Assembly: GCF_900163655.1 (NCBI RefSeq)
Contig: NZ_FWFG01000030.1
Span: 37,777-101,776 of the forward strand
DNA length: 64,000 nt
Source: Brachybacterium nesterenkovii
Lineage (GTDB): Bacteria; Actinomycetota; Actinomycetes; Actinomycetales; Dermabacteraceae
Direction: 5' to 3'
Part shown: positions 54,982 to 64,000 of the stretch, piece after piece
How positions within the stretch are numbered: the first letter of the stretch is position 1
Layout: every line of letters begins with the position of its first letter
The notes under the pieces: model-generated
Told to the model about the DNA's origin: nothing
Databases searched by the model: none
Seen by the model: only the letters and a program-made list of their open reading frames with translations
Made by a program: the position numbers and the translations under genes

Positions 54982-55715
54982 GCGAGCAGGGGAGCGCCCC
55001 GCGGGGCACCCACCGCGCCTCCAGCAGACGCGGCGCGCTGGGCACCGGCGCCCGCCCGGCGAGCGGGATGGGCGCGGTGCTGCAGGAGAGCGAGTTCTCC
55101 GCGGCCGACGCGATCGGCGGATGGCGCGGCGCGATCGAGTCCGTCGTCCCGACGCTGCTGTTCGTCGTGCTGTTCATGGCGACCCGCTCGATTGCCATCG
55201 CCGGCGTCGCCGCGGTCGCGGCGTGCGCGATCGCCGTGATCGTCCGGCTCGCCCAGCGCCAGAGCGTCGGCAGCGCCGTGGGCGGGCTCCTCGGCGTGGG
55301 CATCGGCGCGGTGTGGGCCGTGCGCTCCGGCTCCGGGACCGACTTCTACCTGCCCGGCATCCTCACCAACGCGGCGACCCTCGCGATCGTGCTGATCTCG
55401 ATCCTCGCGCGCCGTCCGCTCGTCGGCTTCATCGCGGCGCTGTTCGACCCGCGCGTGGCCGACTGGGCCGAGGACCCCGATGCCCGCCGCACCTACACGC
55501 GCGCCACCTGGCTGCTCGTCGCCCTCTACGGCGCCAAGACCCTCGCCCAGAGCGTGCTGTTCCTCGCCGGTGCCGTCGCGGCCCTCGGCGTCGTGAAGCT
55601 CGCGATGGGCCTGCCGCTGTTCGCGCTCGTCGTGTGGATCATCTGGAGCATGCACCGGGCGCTCCTGCACCGCCGTGCCGCCGCGGGCGAGACGGAGCTC
55701 AGTCCGGCAGGATGA
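54978..55715 (+). CDS. DUF3159 domain-containing membrane protein
   Basis: A 245-residue integral membrane protein with about six predicted helices from residue 50 to 230 and a cytoplasmic Gly/Arg-rich N-terminus. The conserved GILTNA and DPDARRTYTRATW segments fit DUF3159 (Rv2693c-like). It is translationally coupled to the OB-fold gene. Its last 17 nt overlap the 3' end of the convergent RCK gene. Function unknown. Confidence 0.9.
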   Translation: MSEQGSAPRGTHRASSRRGALGTGARPASGMGAVLQESEFSAADAIGGWRGAIESVVPTLLFVVLFMATRSIAIAGVAAVAACAIAVIVRLAQRQSVGSAVGGLLGVGIGAVWAVRSGSGTDFYLPGILTNAATLAIVLISILARRPLVGFIAALFDPRVADWAEDPDARRTYTRATWLLVALYGAKTLAQSVLFLAGAVAALGVVKLAMGLPLFALVVWIIWSMHRALLHRRAAAGETELSPAG

Positions 55716-56358
55716 GCGCCTGGATGGCCCCGAGCTGATCGGCGCCCGCGAGCAGCAGCAGCTCGTCGCCGACCTCGACGGCGTCGTGCGGGGTGGGGGC
55801 CAGCGGGTGCCCGTCGCGGATCACGCCCACCAGCACGCAGCCGCCAGGCCAGCGCAGGGAGCCGATCGTGCGGCCCACCGTCGGGCTCTCCTCCGGCACC
55901 GTGATCTCGACCATCTCCGTCGCCGATCCCGCGAACGAGAAGATCGTGACCACGCGCCCCACGGAGACGGCCTCCTCGACGAGGGCCGTCATGATGCGGG
56001 GTGTCGAGACGGCCACGTCCACGCCCCAGGAGTCGTCGAACATCCACTCGTTGGAGGGGTGGGACACGCGCGCGACCGTCCGCGGCACGCCGTACTCGGT
56101 CTTGGCCAGCAGGCTCACCACCAGGTTCACCTTGTCGTCACCGGTCGCGGCCACCATCACCTCGGCGCTCTCGATGCCGGTCTCCGCCAGCACGCCGAGC
56201 TCGCAGGCATCCCCGTGGACCCACCGGGCGCCCGGCACCGTGGCGCGGCGCTCGGCCGAGGCGTTGCGGTCCACCAGCACGATCTCGTGCCCCTTGGAGA
56301 GCAGATCGGTCGCGATCGAGCGGCCCACGCCGCCCGCGCCGATGATGACGACCCTCAT
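55699..56358 (-). CDS. RCK/TrkA-family potassium transport regulator (CeoC-like)
   Basis: A 219-residue cytoplasmic protein with an N-terminal NAD-binding Rossmann domain (GAGGVGRSIATDLL, VDRN) and a C-terminal TrkA_C/RCK_C domain (about 140-215). It is an NAD/NADH- or nucleotide-sensing gating subunit of K+ transport. Its ATG overlaps the stop of the next RCK gene (ATGA), so both are co-translated. By order it is ceoC (Rv2692). No TrkG/H channel gene is nearby, but the KimA-like transporter is. Confidence 0.92.
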   Translation of the reverse strand: MRVVIIGAGGVGRSIATDLLSKGHEIVLVDRNASAERRATVPGARWVHGDACELGVLAETGIESAEVMVAATGDDKVNLVVSLLAKTEYGVPRTVARVSHPSNEWMFDDSWGVDVAVSTPRIMTALVEEAVSVGRVVTIFSFAGSATEMVEITVPEESPTVGRTIGSLRWPGGCVLVGVIRDGHPLAPTPHDAVEVGDELLLLAGADQLGAIQALILPD

Positions 56359-57029
56359 GCCTGCTCCTCCCGGGCGTCGCGGGCGTGCGCGAGCATCGAC
56401 TCGACGCGCTCGAGCTCCTCGGTCCGCACCATGAGGTGCAGCCGGTCCCCGTCCTGCAGCCGCGTCGTCGGCGCCGGGAGGATGCCCTCGCCCAGGCGCG
56501 TCAGGTAGGCGGCGCGCCCGCCGGTGGCCTTCTCGATCTCCGCCAGCGGTGCGCCGATCCAGGAGCGGTCCGGGGCCGCGGCGATCATCGTGATGGCGCC
56601 GGAGACGTCGCGATGCTCATGCGTCGTGCGTCCCGGGAGGATCCGGCTCATCATCTGGTCCGCGGTCCAGCGCACCGTCGCGACGGTCGCGATGCCCAGG
56701 CGCTCGTAGACCTCCGCGCGGCGCGGATCGTAGATGCGGGCCACGACCGTGCGCACCCCGAAGCTCTCGCGCGCGGTGCGGGCGGCGATGATGTTCGTGT
56801 TGTCGCCGGGGGAGACGGCCGCGAAGGCCACGGCGCGCCGGATCCCGGCCTCCTCGAGCGTCGCGCGGTCGAAGCCCACGCCGGCGACGCACTGCCCGGG
56901 GAAGTCGGTGCCCAGGCGGGCGAACGCGGCCGGGTCCTGGTCGATCACGGCCACCGAATGGCCCATGTCGACGGTGCGCCGGGCGATGGTGGAGCCCACA
57001 CGACCGCACCCCATGACGACGACGTGCAC
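56355..57029 (-). CDS. RCK/TrkA-family potassium transport regulator (CeoB-like)
   Basis: A 224-residue paralogue of its neighbour with GCGRVGSTIARR and VIDQDP in the Rossmann domain and a C-terminal RCK_C domain (about 135-215). GTG 57029 has GGAGG 5 nt upstream. It is first in the leftward pair and divergent, 89 nt apart, from the KimA-like transporter, as ceoB is from Rv2690c. The two RCK proteins may form a hetero-oligomeric gating ring; this is inference. Confidence 0.92.
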   Translation of the reverse strand: MHVVVMGCGRVGSTIARRTVDMGHSVAVIDQDPAAFARLGTDFPGQCVAGVGFDRATLEEAGIRRAVAFAAVSPGDNTNIIAARTARESFGVRTVVARIYDPRRAEVYERLGIATVATVRWTADQMMSRILPGRTTHEHRDVSGAITMIAAAPDRSWIGAPLAEIEKATGGRAAYLTRLGEGILPAPTTRLQDGDRLHLMVRTEELERVESMLAHARDAREEQA

Positions 57030-57105
57030 GGACCCTCCTGCTGCCTGGTGTGCCCGCCGGTCGACGGGGCGCCCCCACTGTATCGGCGCAGCGCCGCGCG
57101 GGCCG

Positions 57106-57111
57106 TACCCT
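57106..57111 (+). promoter_or_regulatory. -10 box placed for leaderless transporter mRNA
   Basis: TACCCT ends 7 nt before GTG 57119 with GGTGCTC between and no SD. Confidence 0.5.
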
Positions 57112-57118
57112 GGTGCTC

Positions 57119-59122
57119 GTGCCAGCGCTCCTCTCCGCGATCAAACGGCTCGTCGTCGGGCGCGCCTTCGCCTCCGAGCGCCTCGCGCGCGAGCGCCTGC
57201 CGATCCGTCTGGCCCTGCCCACCTTCGCCGCGGACACCCTGAGCTCCATCGCCTACGCCCCCGACGAGATCCTCCTAACGCTCGCCGTGGCCGGCGCCGC
57301 CTCCGTGACCCTGAGCCCCTGGGTGGGGCTCGCGGTCGTCGCGATCATGACCGCCGTCGTCATCACCAACCGGGTGATCGTGCGCGAGTACCCCTCCGGC
57401 GGCGGCGACTTCGAGGTGGTCGAGAAGAACCTGGGGCCCGCGGCCGGGCGCTTCGTCGGCTCGGCCCTGCTGGTCGACTACGTCCTGACGGTCGCCGTCT
57501 CCATCTCGCAGGCCGCCCGCTACGCCTCGGGGGCCCTGCCGCCGCTGCACGGCCACGAGACGGCGCTCGCGGCGGGACTCATCGTCCTGCTCGCCCTGGT
57601 GAACTTGCGCGGCGTGCACACCTCCGGAGCGGCCATCGCCGTCCCCGTGTACCTGTTCATGGCCCTCATCGGCCTGACCGTGCTGGTCGGCGCCGTCGAG
57701 GCCCTCACCGGGACGCTGGGCCGCGCGCCGAGCGCGGACATGGACCTCGTCGTGTCCCCGGCCTTCGACCAGGGGCTCACCGCGCTCGGCGCGTTCCTGC
57801 TGGTGCTGCGGGCGTTCTCGAGCGGCTGCGCGGCACTCACCGGCGTGCAGGCGATCGGCAACGGCGTGCCCTCGTTCCGGGCCCCCAAGGCGCGCAATGC
57901 GGGGATCACCCTCCTGCTGCTCGGCGCCGTCTCCTCCGCGATGCTGATGGGGGTGCTCGTCCTGGCTCGCCTGACCGGCGTGCGCTTCGTGGAGACCCCG
58001 AGCGCCCAGCTCAGCCTCGACGGGGCGCCCGTCACGGGCTACCAGCAACTCCCCGTGATCGGCCAGATCGCCCAGGCCGTCTATTCGCCGGGCTCGTTCA
58101 TGTTCTACGCGGTGACGATCGTGACCGCGATCGTGCTCCAGCTCGCCGCCAACACCGCCTTCCACGGCTTCCCGAACCTCTCGAGCGCCCTGGCGCGCGC
58201 CGACAACCTGCCCCACCGCCTCCGCCTGCGCGGCGACCGCCTCGCCTACTCCAACGGCATCCTCGTGCTGACGGTCCTCGCGGTCGCGCTCGTGGTCGCG
58301 ACCGACGCGGACGTGACCGCGCTCGTGCAGATGTACATCGTCGGCGTGTTCGTCTCCTTCGCCCTCAGCCGCCTGGGGATGATCCGCCACTTCACGCGCC
58401 GCCTGCGGGTCGAGACCAGCTCGCGGGGGCGGCGCGCCATCGTGATCGACCGCGCCGTGAGCGCGATCGGCTTCGTGCTCGTCCTCGTGGTCCTCATCGT
58501 GGTCCTGGTCACCAAACTCGCGCACGGCGCATGGGCGGCCGTCCTGGCCATGGCGGTGCTGTGGCTGCTGATGACCCTGTCGCACCGCCACTACCGCCAG
58601 GTCGAGCGCGAGCTCTCGCTCGACGAAGATCCGGGCAGCGGCGTCGCGCTGCCCTCGCGCTCCCACGCGATCGTGCTGGTCTCCAAGCTCGACCGCCCGA
58701 CGCTGCGCGCGCTCTCCGTCGCGGCCTCGGCCCGGCACACGACGCTCGAAGCGCTCACGGTCGACGATCAGGAGTCCCGGGTCAGCGATCTCCTCGAGCA
58801 CTGGCGCGACCTCGACGTCCAGGTGCCGCTGCGGATCGTGCACTCGCCCTACCGCCTCTCGGTGCCGCCGATCGTCGCGCATGTGAGCGCGCTCGCACGC
58901 CGCAACCCGCGGGACGTCGTGGTCGTCTACGTCCCCGAGATCCTGGTGGGACACTGGTGGGAGTGGATGCTCCACAACCACTCCGCGCGCCGTCTGCGCG
59001 CTCGGCTCTCGGTCCTGCCCCGGGTCGTCGTCTCGACGATCCCGTGGCGGCTCGGCGCCGCGCAGGACGACGCCGCTGCTCCCCGCGCCGCGGTCGTCCC
59101 GCCGGCGCACGACGGAAGGTGA
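57119..59122 (+). CDS. KimA-like APC/KUP-superfamily potassium transporter (usually annotated amino acid permease)
   Basis: A 667-residue membrane protein with twelve predicted helices (about 30-480) and a C-terminal cytoplasmic Usp-like domain (about 510-650, starting HAIVLVSKLDRPTLRAL). Residues reported to bind K+ in B. subtilis KimA (Asp36, Tyr43, Asp117, Tyr118, Thr121, Ser125, from memory) are matched at Asp39, Tyr46, Asp120, Tyr121, Thr124 and Ser128, a constant +3 offset. Together with the divergent RCK genes this suggests proton-coupled K+ uptake rather than amino acid transport. The start is GTG 57119, apparently leaderless. Confidence 0.85.
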   Translation: MPALLSAIKRLVVGRAFASERLARERLPIRLALPTFAADTLSSIAYAPDEILLTLAVAGAASVTLSPWVGLAVVAIMTAVVITNRVIVREYPSGGGDFEVVEKNLGPAAGRFVGSALLVDYVLTVAVSISQAARYASGALPPLHGHETALAAGLIVLLALVNLRGVHTSGAAIAVPVYLFMALIGLTVLVGAVEALTGTLGRAPSADMDLVVSPAFDQGLTALGAFLLVLRAFSSGCAALTGVQAIGNGVPSFRAPKARNAGITLLLLGAVSSAMLMGVLVLARLTGVRFVETPSAQLSLDGAPVTGYQQLPVIGQIAQAVYSPGSFMFYAVTIVTAIVLQLAANTAFHGFPNLSSALARADNLPHRLRLRGDRLAYSNGILVLTVLAVALVVATDADVTALVQMYIVGVFVSFALSRLGMIRHFTRRLRVETSSRGRRAIVIDRAVSAIGFVLVLVVLIVVLVTKLAHGAWAAVLAMAVLWLLMTLSHRHYRQVERELSLDEDPGSGVALPSRSHAIVLVSKLDRPTLRALSVAASARHTTLEALTVDDQESRVSDLLEHWRDLDVQVPLRIVHSPYRLSVPPIVAHVSALARRNPRDVVVVYVPEILVGHWWEWMLHNHSARRLRARLSVLPRVVVSTIPWRLGAAQDDAAAPRAAVVPPAHDGR

Positions 59123-59127
59123 AAGCC

Positions 59128-60450
59128 GTGGCCGCCCCCCACGCCGACGACGCGCCCGCCCCTGCGGGCAGGATGATCACGCTCACCTGTGACCGCCCCG
59201 CCGCGGGCGGGACCTTCGTGGCGCGCCATGAGGGCCGCGTGGTGTTCGTGCGCGGCTCCGCCCCCGCGGAGACCGTCATCGCCCGTCTGGTGGAGGACCC
59301 CCAGGAGGCGGCGAAGGCCCGGTTCTGGCGGGCCGAGGCCGTCGAGGTCCTCGAGCCCAGCACCGACCGCGTCCCGACGGTCTGGCCCGAGGCCGGGACC
59401 GACGGCGTGGGCGGGGCCGACTGGGCGCACATCGCCCTGCCGGCGCAGCGGCGCATCGCGACCGAGGTGCTGCAGGAGCTGCTGAGCCGCGCGAAGGTCA
59501 CGACCTTCCCTCCCGAGGACGCGCAGGTCGAGCCGGCTCCGGGGGATCGCGACGGACTCGGCTGGCGCACTCGCGTGCGCTACGCCGTCGACGCCGCGGG
59601 CCGCGTGGGCATGCGCGGCTGGCGCTCGCACGACGTGCGGCCGGTGGGGAGCGACCCCCTCGCGGTGCGGGCGATCTCCGAGCTGGACCTGCCCTCGTGG
59701 ACGCCCCCGCGGGGCACCGAGGCGCTCGACGTGATCGCCCCTTCCGACGGCCCGGTCGCCGTCGTCATCATCGGCCGGGACCTGGATCCGGCCGCGCTCG
59801 AGCTGCCTGCGCGCCTGGACGGCGTCGATGTCAGCGTGCAGAACTCCTCCGGGCTGCATCCCGTGCGCGGCGACGGCACGGTGCGCGAGAAGGTGGGGGA
59901 GCGGAGCTTCGTCGTCGCCCAGACCGGGTTCTGGCAGAGCCATCGCCTCGCGGCCGAGCTGCTGGCCGAGGTGGTCGCCGCCGACCTCGGCGTCCGCGAG
60001 GGCGACACGGTGTGGGACCTCTACGGCGGGGTGGGCCTCTTCGCGGCCGGTGCGGCGCGCGCGGCCGGTGCCGCCGGCTCCGTCGTCTCCGTCGAGGGCG
60101 GGACGCGCGCCACCGCGCTCGCGACCCGGAACCTCGGCGACCTCCCGGGGGCGCGGGCCGAGAACGGCGACTGCACCCAGTGGGTCAAGCGGGCGATCAC
60201 GAGCGGCGCCCGGCCCAACCGCGTCGTCCTGGACCCGCCGCGCGCCGGTGCGGGAGCAGAGCTCATGCGCCTGCTGTGCGAAGCCGTGGGCGAGCGCATC
60301 GTCTACGTCTCGTGCGAGCCCTCGACCCTGGCCCGCGACCTCGCCGCAGCGGAGGCCGCGGGATGGCGCGTCGCGGACCTGCGGGCCGTAGACCTGTTCC
60401 CGCACACCCATCACATCGAGTCGATCGCGGTGCTCGAGCGCACCGCATGA
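59128..60450 (+). CDS. Class I SAM-dependent RNA (uracil-5-)methyltransferase, RumA/TrmA family
   Basis: A 440-residue enzyme with an N-terminal TRAM/OB-like domain (about 15-65) and a C-terminal methyltransferase. The motifs are QTGFWQSHR, the SAM site DLYGGVGLFA, LDPPRAGAG and the nucleophile YVSCEPSTLARD. It likely makes 5-methyluridine in rRNA or tRNA; the exact target is not predictable. I did not see the four clustered Cys of RumA's Fe-S site. GTG 59128 has GGAAGG 8 nt upstream; GTG 59119 overlaps the transporter stop (GTGA). It corresponds to Rv2689c. Confidence 0.9.
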   Translation: MAAPHADDAPAPAGRMITLTCDRPAAGGTFVARHEGRVVFVRGSAPAETVIARLVEDPQEAAKARFWRAEAVEVLEPSTDRVPTVWPEAGTDGVGGADWAHIALPAQRRIATEVLQELLSRAKVTTFPPEDAQVEPAPGDRDGLGWRTRVRYAVDAAGRVGMRGWRSHDVRPVGSDPLAVRAISELDLPSWTPPRGTEALDVIAPSDGPVAVVIIGRDLDPAALELPARLDGVDVSVQNSSGLHPVRGDGTVREKVGERSFVVAQTGFWQSHRLAAELLAEVVAADLGVREGDTVWDLYGGVGLFAAGAARAAGAAGSVVSVEGGTRATALATRNLGDLPGARAENGDCTQWVKRAITSGARPNRVVLDPPRAGAGAELMRLLCEAVGERIVYVSCEPSTLARDLAAAEAAGWRVADLRAVDLFPHTHHIESIAVLERTA

Positions 60451-60472
60451 TAGATTTGCCTTGACGTCAAGG
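60451..60472 (+). promoter_or_regulatory. Promoter and palindromic operator of the aconitase gene
   Basis: An extended -10 (TGA-TAGATT, box at 60451-60456) is followed after 2 nt by CCTTGACGTCAAGG (60459-60472), a perfect 14-bp palindrome that would cover the transcription start. This is an ideal site for a dimeric repressor. The regulator is not in the window. TamR, a MarR-family protein, is recalled to control aconitase in Streptomyces; linking it to this site is a guess. Confidence 0.6.
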
Positions 60473-60588
60473 AATCCTCGTCGGGTCGCCCCGCGGAGCG
60501 GTTCCGACGCCGACGTCACGGCTCCGGACGGCACCGCCCCGCCGCCCACCTGAGAGAGCACACGCCCCGACCCGAGGAGAACCACCCC

Positions 60589-63411
<2,823 letters not shown>

Positions 63412-63434
63412 TCCGGCGCACGGCGCACGGCACA

Positions 63435-63484
63435 GGGCGAGGGCCTGCCTCCCGGAGACGATCCGGGAGGCAGGCCCCTCGCCC
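63435..63484. terminator. Terminator after acnA
   Basis: GGGCGAGGGCCTGCCTCCCGGA (63435-63456) pairs with TCCGGGAGGCAGGCCCCTCGCCC (63462-63484) with one mismatch or bulge, between the convergent acnA and membrane-protein genes. Confidence 0.85.
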
Positions 63485-63558
63485 TTCGCGGGTCCATGCG
63501 CGGGTCTGGGGCGTGCCGCGGGCCAGGGGCGTCCTGGGGATCAGGGGCGCGCCGCGGA

Positions 63559-64000
63559 TCAGGCGCCCGTGCCCGCCTCCGCCGCCGGAGCGACACCGGA
63601 CTGTGATCCGGAGCGCAGGAAACCGACGACGACGGGGACGAGGCCAGCGGCGACGGCTCCGGAGATGATCTTGTCCGGGATGGAGATCGTCAGGTTCCGC
63701 AGGAACAGGACCACGAGCTCCGAGTGCCACGAGTCGGCGAGCATGTTCGGCAGCAGCTCGCTCGGGTGCCCGGTGGATCCGTGCAGCAGGAAGCGGAGGA
63801 TCGGGGCCGCGACGACCGAGCAGGCCAGTCCCGCGGCGGCATGCAGGGCGATCCAGGCGGTCACGGAGCTGCGGTCTCGGATCAGGCGCGCGCCGTACCC
63901 CCAGACCAGGGCCCCGGCGATGGACACGAGCGCGAAGGCCGGGGCCGAGGCGGGCGAGCTGGCGGTCGGTGAGGTTCTCGGCGCCGGCGCGCAGGATGGT
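63559..64000 (-). CDS. Membrane protein, 3' part (probable ECF transporter S component)
   Basis: The leftward frame is open from the window edge to the stop at 63559, so at least 146 residues of the C-terminus are visible and the N-terminus is missing. Three predicted membrane helices are seen (ALVSIAGALVWGYGARL, TAWIALHAAAGLACSVVAAPIL, and IISGAVAAGLVPVVVGFL). The segment LTISIPDKIISGAV resembles the PDK motif near the end of energy-coupling-factor substrate-binding subunits, which import vitamins or metals. The family call is tentative. A GTG at 63927 is an in-frame codon, not necessarily the start. Confidence 0.6.
   Translation of the reverse strand, partial: PSCAPAPRTSPTASSPASAPAFALVSIAGALVWGYGARLIRDRSSVTAWIALHAAAGLACSVVAAPILRFLLHGSTGHPSELLPNMLADSWHSELVVLFLRNLTISIPDKIISGAVAAGLVPVVVGFLRSGSQSGVAPAAEAGTGA

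Noticed and set aside
55699..55715. A 17-bp tail-to-tail overlap of the DUF3159 and RCK genes as an antisense regulatory device
   Set aside because: Short convergent overlaps are common in compact genomes, and nothing further supports regulation.

Overview
This 64 kb window is chromosomal core DNA from a high-GC Gram-positive bacterium. By eye it is roughly 70% G+C or more, has very dense gene packing, and uses GTG starts often. The gene set is actinobacterial: SepH, a PASTA Ser/Thr kinase with a DNA-binding partner, plant-type DAHP synthase, cytochrome bc1-aa3 genes with a diheme QcrC and CtaF, a principal sigma factor with a Lys/Ala-rich N-terminus, and several actinobacterial DUF families (3043, 3093, 3159, 3710, 4192, 4193, 5998, 7455). 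The protein style suggests Micrococcales (a Brachybacterium-like genome is my best guess); the genus is inference only. I found no tRNA, rRNA, CRISPR array, insertion sequence, prophage or secondary-metabolite cluster.

Layout. 0-10 kb: DUF349 protein, hisS, thioredoxin, DEAD-box helicase, aspS, DUF3043 protein, M20 peptidase. 10-21 kb: respiratory block, erpA and ctaC-ctaD-ctaF reading right, then qcrC-qcrA-qcrB preceded by ctaE reading left. Between the two halves lie a small unknown protein, a decayed epimerase remnant and a lower-GC non-coding patch. 19.6-33 kb: trpD, a stand-alone Lrp/RAM protein, exonuclease/GIY-YIG protein, acyl-CoA synthetase, ROK glucokinase, esterase, PlsC-type acyltransferase, type II DAHP synthase, PASTA kinase, small HTH protein and polyprenyl synthase. 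From memory this follows the M. tuberculosis order Rv2204c-Rv2173. 33-36 kb: DUF4192 protein, metX and a universal stress protein. 36-60 kb: sigA, DUF7455 protein, type II topoisomerase B and A subunits on opposite strands, hisF, metallophosphoesterase, mutarotase, GNAT/acyl-CoA synthetase fusion, DUF5998 protein, phosphatase, sepH, DUF4193, DUF3093, dut, DUF3710, OB-fold protein, DUF3159, two RCK/TrkA proteins, a KimA-like transporter and an RNA methyltransferase. From sigA to the methyltransferase this resembles Rv2703-Rv2689c. 60.5-64 kb: aconitase, then the 3' part of a membrane protein that runs off the window.

How the genes work together. ErpA-type Fe-S delivery sits beside the Rieske/bc1-aa3 supercomplex. 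The two RCK proteins lie head-to-head with a transporter that carries the potassium-site residues of KimA, which suggests a K+ homeostasis unit. The kinase and its small HTH neighbour form a divergent pair. Sigma factor, topoisomerase and SepH genes form a cell-cycle and gene-expression block.

No clearly novel system is present. The most interesting observations are the KimA-like reading of the 'amino acid permease', a perfect palindrome on the aconitase promoter, a three-step ATGA chain with two six-codon mini-ORFs, the decayed epimerase, an unassigned hairpin upstream of the topoisomerase B gene, and a recurring TANNNT box 6-7 nt before SD-less starts that suggests leaderless mRNAs. All motif and family calls are from reading the sequence; no searches were run.
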